From Entonaema liquescens (lineage: Eukaryota > Ascomycota > Sordariomycetes > Xylariales > Xylariaceae), in assembly GCA_902805475.1 (NCBI GenBank), contig CADCSX010000005.1:3477466-3541465 (forward strand): a stretch of DNA of 64,000 nucleotides. Direction: 5' to 3'. Below the pieces are notes generated by a model. The model was given only the letters and a program-made list of their open reading frames with translations. It was not told the DNA's origin and made no database searches. Shown here in pieces: positions 23,524 to 38,900 of this stretch (position 1 is the first letter of the stretch; each line of letters begins with the position of its first letter). Position numbers and translations under genes: made by a program.

Positions 23524-26440
23524 GTTGACGATTCTAATTTGAGCAGAAAGATGTATGCAAGACCGAGAAGAAAGGTCTTAGAGAGAGTATTATAAGATGA
23601 CTGGGCGAGACCGAGTGAGAATAACAGTACAAAGGTACTTTGATAGTGACCAGGGTAGTGCAAGCGGTAGCTGAGAACAGTGTAATGTTTCTTGGCTGGC
23701 CGTGGCCGTGTATCGTGTGGGTAGCGAGCGAATGGCCCGCCAGCGCTTAGGGATAGAAATAGTAGTATGCGAGTATATGCGTGTATGGTTGTATTTCCAG
23801 GGTATGTACCTAATGCAAGATGCGAGAGAATGGCTTCCCGAGCCGAGATTTGGCGTGGTTGGTAGACAAAACTGAAAGTAGAATACGAGATCAGAGGAGA
23901 AGAAACAGCTTGAAAATATAAACCTGGAAATGCACACTTGGAAATAAGGAAAAATAATGAAATGGAGAAGTAGATTAGCACGGTGAATACACACTCAGAT
24001 CGGAGGATCTATCAAAACTTATATCCAACAGCTTGTCTTACATATCGAATATGGACTTTCTTTCTTTCTTTCCATGCTGGTAGATTTTCCTACGTTGGAA
24101 CCTGAAATGCAAGGATGAAGCATGCACTCGGTTCTTGCCCTGCAACAATATCCCAACTAGGAGAACTATGTGTGTAGACGATATGGTCAAGGGTAGGTAA
24201 TTACTTCCAGCTAACTAGGATTGGAGAAAAAATCTCACAACGTACTTTCGACACTTCAGGTACAAGAGAATACCGGGATGGTGTTCGTGCTACCCATGCT
24301 GGAAACGGCGTGGTGGCTGACGGGAGAAGATATCCCCATGCAGCGGAGTACGCTGGACGGAAAGCAGGTGGCTTTTGGTGCAGAATGCAGAATGCCACCC
24401 AACCTTGGCAACGAGCTTTTTATCTAGTCGTCTAGACCTTTAAAGATTTACCAGGGCCTAGCTTTCCCATGTGTATTATATGGGGACTGGTCCATCAGGG
24501 CGAGAATCTCCAAAGAGCTGGGGCTTCACGCCTTGCATGGGTATCGGGACGAAATAGATGCTTGTGGCACTTTGCTTCTCGACCTACAGCCCGCAGTAGT
24601 AAAAGCAAATACTAAGTAAGAGCAGTAGCTACTAGTTTGCTTCGGCTAGCCATCCGTTTTCGTAAGGTGGTACAGATTATTGCATATAGACCTGTATGTA
24701 GGCTGGCTGCAATCCTTTGCTTCTTGGGAGGCCCCCATCACAGGCAAGGCGGCCGTGTTCCGTTCTCCGCGTAGACACAATCGTAGCAGCATAGAAAGGT
24801 TCACATTCGATCGCGATAGAGGGGGAGGGGTCGATCGCGAACGTCCCTGATCCCTGGGAAATACGACGAACTAGATTGAGCCATTCGGTGTCCCTGCGTC
24901 TCTTCATAAGCAGTAGGTCATAGCCTTTTATGAAATGTGCAGGGTCTAGTGTTACTCATCATTTTGGAATAATACCAAATTTCAGCCACCTTGTCACGCA
25001 GCCAGACCAGTTACCAAGACTGTAAAGGTCGACTTATCCCATGTTTGAGCCTATTAACGGTCATCGTCACGTTCAACGGCTTGTAATAGCCAGAAAACGA
25101 GACGCAGAACTGTAAGAGGGGAAGTGTGTCTAGCTCATGTTGGATGCCGCCAAATTAATTGAGCACCAGCTCGTTTCCGACCAGGGGCGCGGCTATCTAA
25201 TGGCCTCTTCTGCCAGCTACTACTGCTGTGATTTGTTCAGCCGCCGATATAGATAGCACCGTTAGAAGCACAAATATTGAATTTAGAACAGCGAGCCGCA
25301 GGGAGTGGTTAGAATTTCATTTCGACAGAACATCTTACTGGCTGGATAGGCGACATCCCGCTGCGCTGCTACCCACCTTTCACCTAACCCTGGTCACTCA
25401 ATCGAGTGGGAGAGGAGTTGTAAAATCAACTTACGACAGAGTCAACCGGGAATATGGACCGGTACTAATGAGAAGTCCGCTCAAGATGTTTTCAAGTCTG
25501 AGCTTCGTTATCGTTTCCAGATCTAGTAAGATTACAGTTCCGGAACCTGATATAGATTACATACAAGCAATATGGGTTAGGTACACTTATAGAACGCTAT
25601 GTGTACAAAATAAAAGTACTTACAAAAGCTTACACAGTGGTTAGGAAGAATTACTGTCTACACCACATAAGCTCGGCCTTTCGGCTCACCTCTCGTTTTA
25701 CATAGAGAGAAAGTTAAATACCACATTATAACAGCGTAATCGAATCTGGTCCTCCCTGTCTTCTCGTGCTACCTCAATCTATCGAGTCGGTCCTAAGAGA
25801 AGGGGAAATAAAGCAAAAAGGAGAAATGACAAGTTGTCATAAAAGCCACGCCCAATACAATCTTGAATCCTTCGGGATGTTATGTAAATAACCACATCCA
25901 AAGACATCATCGCCCAGGTAATCGGGACAATCTTAAGCTTAATCCGTCAGGTTCTACCGAAATATTTCATAGGTATGGCATAACTTTACGAAAATTTCGT
26001 TCATTATATGTTTTTGACGTAGCTTAAACTCGCGATGCTTCTGCTCCGACCATCGCTTCACCCGCTCCCCTGGTATCGACACATCACAAGTCACAATTGG
26101 GCTGCTTCCCCTAAATACACAACAAAGGCACTCCATGTTCGCGCTTCTTGGATCGCACGAATATCTGACCCTTTATTCAACTTAATCTTATGTATCTACT
26201 AGGTATGGGTTGGGCTGAGTTGGGTAGTTCGGCACGCATCCGAAGGGATGTTTCGTTTCAAGTCTGTTCGTAATGCTTGATGTTTCTGTATAGCGTAACA
26301 TGGGATAAAGGACCCCTCGCTGGTTATTTCTTCTTTTCCTATTGGATACCTTTAAGCTAACCTTCTAACTCAATCAATCCTTCGATGTGACTCTATGAGC
26401 ATATAACGATGCCTGCGAAAGAGGAAAGAACACCTTTTAG
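23524..26440. other. Intergenic, no well-supported gene
   Basis: Only overlapping short frames are present, apart from a possible P450 fragment around 25358-25500, listed separately. A TTTC run lies near 24058. The region becomes steadily more AT-rich toward the island that begins near 26.45 kb. Confidence 0.4.
25228..25644 (+). pseudogene. Possible cytochrome P450 N-terminal fragment
   Basis: An open frame of 138 codons contains SGRGVVKSTYDRVNREYGPV and then LMRSPLKMFSS. This resembles the segment after the membrane anchor of fungal P450s, where a YD..N..YGPV.R..P pattern is common. No heme-binding cysteine motif, I-helix or further exon was found downstream before the AT island. It is at best a scrap, and chance similarity is possible. 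Confidence 0.22.
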
Positions 26441-29400
26441 TCCCGGTATTGTTAACGCAACACCTGTTCGATCCACTTTTTTAATATTCCCGCAACTTTT
26501 GGACTTTATACCCTTTATATTTACCATAACATTTTACGGTTAATTTAAATGGGTATTCTTATTTCTAATATAGTTAATTATAAGATTTTGCGTTACGTTT
26601 TAATTTTTTTTTTATATAATACGTTTTTCGTTTTTTTAAATTATATTTTAAAATAATTTAAAAATTTAAAAAAATTAAAAAATAATAAAATTAATATAAA
26701 TTATAAATAAAATTAATTTTAAAAACTTTAAAATAAAAATTAATTATTATTTTAATTATATATTACGGTTTTTTGTTTATTAATATTTTTATTAACATTA
26801 TTTTATAGTTTTTACGTTTAATAATAATTTTTAAATAAATTTTTAAATTTAATATTTTATTATTAAATTTAAAATTAATGTAAATATATTATTTTCCATA
26901 AATGAATTTGCAATATTATTATAAAATTTTAATAATATATATTAAAAAATTCAAATTTATATATATTTATATATATAATAATTTTAATTATTTCCGAATT
27001 AATTAATAATAAACTTTATTTACATTTTTTTTATTTTTAAACGTATTTTTAATTAATATTTAATTTATAAATTAATAAATTTTAAAAATTTATATAGTTT
27101 TTTAATTTTAAAAATTAATTTTAATTAAATCCGTAAAAAACGTATTAAATTATAAATTAATAACATATTTAATAATATATTTAACCATATTTAAATATAT
27201 ATTTAAATATATATTTAATTATATATTTAATTATAAGTTTTTAAATTTTTAATTTCGGAACAATTGTTTTTATTTTTTTTTTTAACAAATATATTATTTA
27301 TTTAAATAAATATTATAAATTATAATTTATTAATTTCGAACTTTTACCGTTAGTACAAATACGTAATTTTTATTAGTATTAATTTAAAAAACCGTTTAAA
27401 AAATAATATAAACGCAATTAATTATTAATTTTTAAATTTAACGTTATTTTATTTTTAAATTAAATAAATTTAAAAATTTTAAAATAAAAATTATTATTAT
27501 TATATATTTAATAATATAAGTAATTGTAAATTTTTTAAATTTTATAATTTTATAAAATTTATATTAATTTAATTAATAATTTATTAATATTTAACTTTTA
27601 TTTTATTATTATTAAATATATTTATTTATTATAAATTAATATAATATTTTTAATATTTTTATTTTTATTTTAATTTATAATAAATTTATAAAACGGTTTA
27701 AATATTTAAAAAATTAACCGTTTTTTTTTTAATTATATATGGATTTAATAAAATTAATTTAAATTAATTTATTAATTTACTATAAATTATTTATTTTTAA
27801 AATTTTAAATTTTAAAAGTTAAAAATTATTAATATAATTTTAATATTCTTTTACATTTTTAAATTTCTAATAAAAAAACTTATATTTAATCGTAATTATT
27901 ATTTTAAATTTAAAAAGAAAAAAATAAAAAATTTTTTATTTTATTTAAATATTTATTAAATATTTTTTTTTTCTTTTTTTTTAAAAAATAATAAAAAACT
28001 TTTAAATTTAAAAATTTTAAAAATATTATTAAAATTATTTATTTTTGTTTCGATATATTTTAAATTCTTAAAATAATACAAAATTTTTTTTTTTATTTAA
28101 TATAATTTAAATTAAAAAATTATTTATAATGTTAATTAAAAAATAATATTAATTATAACTTTAAATTTACTTGATATATTATATTTAATTTAAAAAAAAA
28201 AAGTAATTAAATTATATTAAAAATTTTTTTTTTATTATTAATATTATTTAAAAAAATATTATAAGTTAAAAATAAATAAAAATTTTTTTAAACGTAAAAG
28301 AAAAATTATCCGTTAAATAATAAATTATAAAGCACGCATTTTTATTTATATATTATTTAATAGCGTAACTTAAATATAAGGTAATAATTTAAATCATTTT
28401 TATAACGATTGGAAAAATATAAATTATATTAAAATATTAAATAATTTCCGCGTTTAAATTTAAACTTAAATTTAAAACTAATAAATTTTAAAATAAATTA
28501 AAGATTTATTAAATAATAAAAAAGATAACTTAATAATTTATAAAACTTTTTAAAATTATATATTTCGGTATATTAAAATTTAAAATATTAAAAACATTTA
28601 AAATAATATTAAAAAATAAATATTTAATAAATTTTTTTTAATAACATTTCTTAATATATTTAATTTAAACGCTAATAAATTAAATTAATTTACCGTAATT
28701 AAAAACTAATTTAACGAAAAAAACTAAATTAAAAATTATTATTATTAATCCATTAAAAATATATAAAATAAAATAAACTTTATAAATTTTATTTAATTTT
28801 AAAAATCATTTTTAAAAAATTTAATTTATAATAAGTTTTTAATTATTATAGATTTAACTTATAATATAACGTAATTTAAATAAAATTAATATTTTTTTAT
28901 TATAATATTTTATAATAAATATAAATTTTAAATTTTTTAAATTTTTTATTATATTTAAAATTAAAATATAACCATAATTTATAAAACTTTTAATGTAATT
29001 ATTAAATAGTTAAATAGTTTTTATAATAATTAATGTTTTAAATATATAATTATAAATAACAATTTTATAAAATAAAAAATAATTCGTAAATATTTTATAT
29101 ATATATTTAAAAAATTATTAAAAAAGTTGATAATTTACGTTATTATTTATAAATTTTATACGTGTTATGTTAAAAAAAGTTTATTTAAACGTATTAAAAT
29201 TTACGGTTTATTTATAATAATATATATATTTATATTAACAACGTTATATAATTGTAAAATAAAAAATGATTATAAATAATTTATTAATTAAGTAATTTAA
29301 ATTTATAAAAACTTAAATTTCGAATTTAACGTTTTATATATAAAACATAAATATATTTTAAAGTTTTAAATATAAGTTTATTATATTTAAATTAATATTT

Positions 29401-32400
29401 TTATATTTTTTTAATATTTTATAATAAACTTTATGGAAAAATAATATGGAAAGTTAAAATTAAATGGCGTAAAATAATAAATATTTTTTATTAAAATATT
29501 CTTTTCGGAAATTATTATAATTTAATACGTAAAAAAAAAATTTATTAATTAAATTTAAAGTGGTTAATAATAAAGTTAAAAAAAATCAATTATTTTTTAA
29601 CAACAATTTCCTTAATTAAAACTTTAAGTATTTATTTTTTAATGTGTAAATTATAATGGATAAATAATTTTAAAAAATATAAAAATTATAAAATAAAAAA
29701 AATAATAATAAAATTATTTTATGTAAATAAGTTATTATCCCGAAATACGAAAATTTTTTAAAAAAAGATTTTTAAAATAAAAAAAAATTATAAATTATTT
29801 TTCTTATCTTTAAATTGGAAAAGTTTTTATTTATTAATATTCTTTTTTATTTTTATTTTTAATAAAAAAAGTAATAATTATTTTATAAATATATTTTTTT
29901 ATATTAATTATTTTATAAGTTTTTAATTAAAGAACATTTTACGTAAATTATTTATTTATAAAAAAAAAATAAATTTAAAATTTATAATAAATTTTTATAA
30001 AATTTTAAAAGTAATAATATAAATAAAGTAATTAATATATTTTTTAAAATAAAAATTAATTTTTTAAATATAATTAAAGATTTTTAAATAAAATTTTACG
30101 AAATTAACGAAAAATTTAAACATACCGAAATATTTTTTATTAAATATATTAAAAAAATAAATACATTTAAAATTATAATAAAAAACGTTTTAAAGTTAAT
30201 TTAACGTTTTAAAATTATACCATTAAAATATCATAAAACAATTTTAAATTTAAAAAAAAAAACTTAAATTTAAAATTATATTAAATTAATTAAATTATTA
30301 ATACTTATTTTAAAAAAAATACATCGTTAATAATTTAAAAACAAAATTAAAAAATAATTAAATCGCTTAAAATTTACTTATTAAAAATTTTATTTATTAA
30401 ATACGTACATTAAGTTTTTATTTAAAATATTATAGCAATTACATTAATTATTATTTATATTTTTATTTATTATTAATATTATAATAATATAATTAAACTT
30501 TATAATTAAATATTTTTAAAAAGCGTTATACTTTTATAATAACATAATAAAATTATATTTTTTTTTATAATTTTATTTCTTTTTTTCGTTTTATTTTTTT
30601 TATTTTTTTAATCGAATTTTATTTATTTTTTTTTTATTTACTAATATATTTATTTTATTATTATTATTTAATAATAAACATTACGTTTTAAATTTATAAT
30701 AATTTTTTAATTTAAGTGGCATTATATTATTTTTTTTTTTTTATTTATTTATTAACGCTTTTTTATTATTACCATTTATTAAAAATTTAAATAATTTGAA
30801 AATAAACTTTATTTTAATTTTTATTAAATAATAAATAGTTATAAAAAAAATATTAAAAAGAAAAAATATAAATAATTTAAAAATAAATTTTATTTTAATT
30901 TTTACCGTAATTATTACTTATATTTTATATTAATAAATTAAATAATTTTAAAATAAACCATTTATCTTTTTATTTACTTTTAAAAAAATAGTAAAAAATA
31001 TTTATTATTAATTAATTAAACGGGTTAAGTTAAATTTAAAAAATTTTAAAAATAAATTTTATTTTATTTACTTTTAATTTTATCGTTTTTAATTAATAAT
31101 TTATATAATTAAAATAAATTTATTAACATATTTCTTTTTTATATTTAATAAAAATTAAAATTAAAAATATAAAAAGAAATATATTAATAAATTTTAAATA
31201 TAAAAATACCGTTATTTCGTACTAATTTAACATTATTATTTTTAATATAAATTATTAATTATTTAAAGAAACTTAATATTTAATAAATAATAGTTAATAA
31301 TAATATAATTTATATTAAAAAAAAACCTACGAAAATAATAATAATATTTATATAATAAAAATTATATATATTTACTATAATATATTTATAAAAATTATAA
31401 AGTTATTTAATTAATATAATATATTATTTTAATTAATTAAATTTTACTTTTAAAACGGATTTTTTAATATTTCGAATATTTTATTAATTATTTATTATAA
31501 TATAATATAATAATTTTTTTTTTATTATTTATAATAACTTTTATTTATTAATTTTAATTAATGAAATAATATTATTTTATTTATTTCGTTTTTTTAATTT
31601 TTTTATTTTATTAATTGGTGATAAATGTAAAAGGTTTTTAAAATTTATTAATATTTATTATTTAAATTATTTTAATTGAAATTAATAAAAATATATTTTT
31701 AAATTAATATTTTATTATTTTTTTTTTTAATTATTAAATTTTTTTTCTCGAATTATTATTATTTTAAAAATTTTTTTAATTATTAAATTATAACATAAAT
31801 GAAAGTATATTTATTTAAATAAATAAAGTAATTATTAAATAAATTATGTTTTTTTAAAAAAGTTTTTTTTTTATTATAATATATTATAATAAGTTTTATT
31901 AAATTATTAAATATTTAAACAAATTTAACATGATTTATATAATTTTTAAAACTTGTAAATTATAATTTAAAACGAATTATATACATAAATATATATTATT
32001 AAATATTATATATAATAATATTTTCGATAATATATTTAACCGCGTTTTTTTTTATATAAATATTTATTATTTTTAAAATAAAAATTAATTTATTATTATT
32101 TTAAAATTAAACCCGAAAATTAAATTTATTATTTACTTATATATTTTAATTACGTATATATTTTAATTACCGGGTAAGTTAAAAAATATTAATTTTATAA
32201 TAATAATATTTTATTATAATTTTAAAATTTACTTTTTTATTAAAAACTTTATTAAATATTTCTTTATTTATTTTACGTAATTTTTTTTTATCGATATTAT
32301 AATATTGTTTTTTTAAAATAAAAACGTAAAAAAAATAATATTTTATATTACGATATTTAAAGAATTAAAAATAATTTAAAATTATAAATTAACTTATTAA

Positions 32401-32599
32401 AAATTTAAAAAAAACTCGCTTTTATTAAAATTTAAAATAATAAAAAAAAAATATAAAATTAAATATTTTTAATTTAAAATAAAAAATAATATTAATATTA
32501 ATAATATTAATAATATTAAATTTATAAATTTATATAATTTTATTATTTATAATATAATTTTCGAAAATATATATAATAAATATAATAATAATAATATAT

Positions 32600-32971
32600 A
32601 TTTTATTACGAATTATAAGGTAATTAACTTAATTAAAAAGTTAAGCGTAAAACGCACGGGTTAAATAAAAAGTATAATTTAATAAATCACGTGCTTTAAT
32701 ATGTAATACCTTTTTACGTTTTCCCGCTTTATAAAAAACCATAAAGCGAAGCTTTTTTGCTTTTTACAAAATTACAAAACGAAACCCTTTCGTTTTTTAA
32801 AAGGTTATAAGGCATATATTAACAATTTTAATATATAAATAATTTTATAAACTTTAAAATAAAATTATTAATAATTAATTTAAATTATCTTAAAAAACCC
32901 TTAATTTAATAATTATTTAAATCATTATATTACCATTATTACCTTTAAATCAAAACCTTAATTACGTAACA
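32600..32971. repeat. Left LTR of the RIP-degraded element
   Basis: Shared landmarks with the right copy include AATCACGT, TTTTACAAAATTA, TAACAATT and TTTAAATTATCTTAAAAAAC. The left copy keeps many G residues but has T at many sites where the right copy has C. The outer (left) limit is approximate. Confidence 0.75.
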
Positions 32972-35900
32972 TTTTAATTATTCCTTAATTAATGTTTAAA
33001 AACTTAATTTAAATATAAAAAATATTTTAACATAAATAATTACCTTAAAAATCCTCCTTTTTCCAAAAGTAAAAACGATTTAAAAAAAGATAAATAATTA
33101 AACTTATTAAAATTCTTAAAAAAAAAAATAACAAAATCCCTTAAAAAAGAAATAAACCTTTTAACTAATAAATTAACTATATTTATTATTAATAATAATA
33201 ATATAGTTTTTAACTTTAATTTAAGCTTTTGTTTGATTTTTAATATAATAATAATAATTAACAATTTGTAAAACATTATTTAAAGATTATAAACTTAATT
33301 TAAAAAATTAAAAAATTTATTTATACCCATTTTAACAATAAAAAAATATAAATTAATATTTTTAAAAATTTATAATAAAATAATTAACTTTAAAAGATTC
33401 TTAATATAAAACATAATATATTTTAGATTTTATTATAATTTTTTAATAACTTTAAAAAATTAAATTATTACTATTAGAAAATAACTTACCGGAAATATAT
33501 TAAAATAATTTAAACTTTTATTTTAAAAACAGTTTAAAAAAAAGGAAAAAAAACAAAACTTAAAAACTAAAAAAATATTTACCTTATTTAATAAATTTAA
33601 AAATTAATTTAAAAAAATATTTAAAAACTTAAACCGAAAATAAATAATTAAATAATGTTTTTTTAATTTATAATAAATAAAATTTATTTTATAATATATA
33701 ATAAAATTTAAATAATTTTTTTCTTAAATTATAATAAACTAAAAAAAAACATTTAGAATTTATTATTAAAAACTTAAAAAAAAAGTTTAAGATAAAATTT
33801 ATTTAAAAAATAAACCTATTTCTTTTAATAAATATTGCGAATTAGTTATTAAAATTAATAACTAATAATACTAATATAAATAATTAAAAAGAAAAAAAAA
33901 TAAAAGATAATAAAATATTTATTTAAAAAAAAAAAAAGAAAAAATAATTAATTTTTTAATACTTTGTATAAAATTCACTTAAAACTTATAAATATTAACT
34001 AAGTTAAGAATAAAAAAAAAAATATTTCTTAAATAAAATATTTTAACTATAAAAAAAAAGGATATTATAAAAATTAATATTAAAACCCGAAAATAAAAAA
34101 AGTCTTTAAATTAACTCGAAAAAGTATAAAATAAAAAGAAATTAAAGTTAAGATAATATAATAAAGATATAATAAAATTTTATATAAAAATTTACATTAA
34201 AACGCATGTTATAATAACTTTTATTTAATTTATAAATTAAGAAAAAATAATATATTTTAATATCTTTAAAAACCAATAAAATAAAAATAAAATGATAAAT
34301 AAAGATATTATTATTATTAAAATTGGCATTGATTTTAAAACCTTTGTATTTATTAATATTATATAAATATTTAAGTAAATTAAAGAATTATTAAAAATAA
34401 TTGTTAATACCATGACAATAACTTATATAATTTATATTACCTTTTGTATAATTTAAATTTGAAGGATTATTATTTAACCATAAAAGTGTTCACCTTTTTA
34501 ACTTTAATTTAAAAGTTTTATATAATGAGCTTAAAAAAAAAAAAATATAAAATTTTGTTAAAAAAAATTGCCGAATTAATAGGATTATTTAATTAATTTA
34601 ACCTTATAATTAATGATAAAACTTTAAGAACTTGATTAATAAAACAAAAAAGTTATAATAAAAAATTATATAAAACTTTTTAAATTAAAAAACGAAAAAT
34701 AATAAACATAATTTATAAAAAAATACGAAAAATTTATAAAATAATTTAAAAAGAATATTTTCGTAAAAAAAATTATTATTTATTTTTTATTATATTTATA
34801 AATAAATAAATTAAGATTTTAGTAAATAAAATAAAGTAATAATAATATTAAATAAAAATTAAAAAATTATAAAATTTTTAATACTTTAATTTTAAAAGAA
34901 AAAAATATTTTAAATTATAAGTTAAATGTTAAAATAAGAATGGTATGTTAATTAAACCACTTATAACTTAAATAATAACTTATTAGGAAATATTAATTTA
35001 AAAAGTTATATTAAAAAAATTATCTTAATAAAAAATAAATATAAAAAAAATAAATTATAAAACTTAAATTAAAAAAAAATTAAATAAAAGAAAAATAATA
35101 ATAATATTAAAAAAAGCTATTAAACCTTTTATATAAGTATTTATTAATATATTTTTATTAAATAAAAATATTTAATATTAATATTATAAAAATCACTATT
35201 TAATATCTTAAATATTTTATTATTAATATTTGTGCTTAATTTATATAATTAAAAAATTAAAATATTAATTCTTCCCCGTTAAAATACCAATAATATATTT
35301 ATAAAAAAAAATCGGGAAAATTAAAATCGAATCATTCCCTTTTTATACTATATTATTTAAATATTTAAAAAAACTTTATAAATATATTTAAAACTTAAAA
35401 AACTAACGTAATTACTTGGAAAACTAATGTAAAATATATTATATATAAAAAATCAAAAATCTAATTTAATTAATAAAAAAAATTTAAAAAAATTTTATAA
35501 TAATTTAAAAAAAATTAAAAATATTAATTAAATAGTAAAAATAATTAAATAAAGTTTTAATTATTATAATTAATTATTTTTATTAATAGGAAAATCTTAG
35601 TTTTATTTAAATTATAAAAATAAATAAATAAAATTTTTATATATAATTTAAATAAAAAAATTAAGAAATTAAAGTTTTAGTAAATTTAAAAGCTTAAAGT
35701 AATTATATATTATTACGATAAGTGAATTAATACGATGTACCATATAAAATGAAAAATAAATTATATTTTATAAAAATAATAAATGGATAAATATTAAATT
35801 ATAATAGTAAATAAATATAATAAGAAATTGTAAAACTCGAAATTTATATTAACGATTAATTAAATTTAATCTTTTTTAATATTATGGACGTAAATGAAAG

Positions 35901-38900
35901 AATTATTTTAAGTTTGTTTTAATTTATTGTTAGTAATTTAATAATTAATTAAAAAACATAAAAAATTACTTAAAATAAGTTTAAAATAAAAAAAATCCTT
36001 ATAAATTAAAAAAAAACTAATATATATAATTTTAAAAAAACTTTAATTTAAATATATTTAGTTAAAAAAAAAGTTAAAAAAGATAAATTAAAAAAAGTTC
36101 CGAAAAAATTTAAAAAAAAATTTTCCATAATTTTTTAAGAAGAAAAGCTTATAAATAATAAGTTTCTTAAATATATAATCTATAATTATAGAATTTTGCT
36201 AAAGGAAAATACTTACCACATTTAAAATTAATTTATTAATTAGGAAAAAAATAACATTAAACTTTACAAAAATAATTAAATAAAAATTTAGTTTAAAGAT
36301 TTATTAAAAAATCAAAATTATTAATTAAATACTTAATAATAATAGTATTAAAATTAAAAACCGATAATATTTAAAAAAAAAACAAAAACAAAAAATTAAT
36401 GTTTAAAATAATTAATAATTACCGTTTTTTTAATGATATTACTATTAAAAATAAATACTTTTTTACTTTATTCGAAACTATAAAAAAATATACTAATAAC
36501 GCTTAATAATTTATAATATTTAATATAATGGATAAATATTATAATATTTGTATAATTAAAAGAAAAAAATAGAAAATTGTGTTTAAAACTTTTTATATTT
36601 GATAATATTTTAAAAATTAATTAACATTTTTATATTTTTTTAATATATAATAATAATAATTTTATAAAAATATATTAATAATTTCGTATTCGTTTATATT
36701 AATAATATTTTAATTTATTCCCGGATTTACAAAAAATATATTAAGCATAAATGTAAAATATTAAAAATATTATAAAAATATAAAATTATAATAAAATTAA
36801 AAAAATATTAATGGAAAACTTAAAAAATTGAGTATTTAGGATTTATTATAATTTTAGGAAAGATTTATATTTAAAAAAAAAAATTAACTTAAATACAATA
36901 ATAAAAGATTTTTATTTTAATTAAAAAAATTTAATTATTTTATAATTTTGTAAATTTTATTTAAAACTTTATTAAAGATTTTGGGAAAATTGCGCGTTTT
37001 ATGATAAATATTATTAAAAAAGAAAATTAATTTTTTAAATGGATAAGCGAGGTAAATGAATCTTTTAAGAAATTAAAAAAAACATTAATTAAAGTTTTAA
37101 TTTATTAATTATTAAATTTAAAAAAAAGAAAAAAAATATATGTTAATGTATTTAACTATATTATAAAAATAACTTTAAAGTAATTTGAGAAAAATAACAT
37201 TTTAATTAAGATTTTAGAATAGTTAAAAAACAATGGTAAATAATATTTAATAATATATTATTTTTAATTTTTTTAAAAATTTAAATTAAAATACTTTATA
37301 TACGATAAGAAATTATTAATAATAATTAAAGTATTTAAGTATTAAAAATCTTACATGATAAAATTAAGCAAAAAAATCGATATATTTTTAAATTATAAAA
37401 ATTTAAAAACATTTATAATTACTTAAAAATTGTTTAACTAATAATAGAAATAAAAAATAAAATTAAATATATATAATTTCTATATTTTTTATATTAAAAA
37501 AAAAGAAAATATGTAAGTTAATATTTTAAATTAATAAAGTAATTATGATTTTAATATTTTATAAATAAATATTTAAATAATAAAAAAAAAAAAAAACGGA
37601 GTTTTTCGAATGGTTTAAATTACAATTAATAAAAATTAAGCTTGAAAATTTAAGGAAGAAATTATTAAAGTAAAAAAATAATAATTTTTAAAAGGAAATA
37701 AAATTAAAACGTATTTAAGAAAATAATATATTCCTTAAATTTTATAAAAAAAATTTATTAAAATTATTTATAAAAATATTTTATTAAAACATTAAAAAAA
37801 ATATAAAACTTTTTAATAAATACAATGGAATTTTAATTTTTTAAAATTTAAATAAATAGTAAAAAAAGTATTAAAAAATTACAATATGTATAATCGATTT
37901 AAAATTATAAAATATAAACTTTATAATTTTTTATAATTAATTAAAATACCAGATAAAATATAAAATATTATAATATAAAATTTTATTATTAATTTACCCT
38001 TATTTAAAAATCTAACAAATAATTTAATATATAATAATATTTAAATAATAATTAATAAATTTACAAAATATACTTATTTTATTTTTATAAAAAAAGATTA
38101 TATAATAAAATAATTTATTTATATATTTATACAAAAATATATTAACAAACATAAATTATTTAAAAAAATAATTTTAAATCGAAATCGTTTATTTATATTA
38201 AAATTTTAGAAAAATTTTATTAAATAATTTAAGATTAAATAATTTAAGATTAAATAAAAAATATTTATAATAACATATTTTAAAATAAATAAATAAATAA
38301 AATAATTAAATTAAATATTAAAATAATATTTTTAATATTATATAAATTATAAATAAAATAATTAAGTAAAATTATTATTAATTATTTAAATTATATATAA
38401 TATTTTAAATAATAAAGATATAATAATATTATTTTATAAAATAGTATATGGTAAAAAAATAGTAATAAAATAATAAAAGTTAAATTTTAAAAAAACTTTA
38501 ATATTTATTAAAATAGTTTTAAAAGCGGAAACATAAAATTAACATATATAATTATTATAATAAATATTATAAAAAAATTTAATTTTCTTTTAATTACAAA
38601 TAAAAAAATATAATAATAAATAAAAAATTAAAAGATTAATTTTTGCAAAAAAAGATAAAATATATTTATTTTATAAATAATTAAAATTTACATAAAAAAT
38701 ATTATAAATTAAAATAAAAAAACTTAATGATAAATTAAACTTTAAAAAATTAAAATTATTTAAAATTAAAAAAATTATTTTATTTATTATTTATTAATTA
38801 ATATTATTTAAAATAATACAAATATATTTAATTTTTTATATTTTTTTATTAAAATTAACATTAAAAAATATATTAATCGATAATATTATTAAAATTGAAA

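Noticed and set aside
24221..24427. 68-codon frame with a YPH-containing peptide in another frame, considered as an RNase T1-like remnant
   Set aside because: Only one short motif fits and the following conserved residues are absent. There is not enough support.
33040..33276. 78-codon minus-strand frame inside the LTR element
   Set aside because: It is low-complexity L/I/K/F sequence typical of AT-rich DNA. RIP has erased any real coding.
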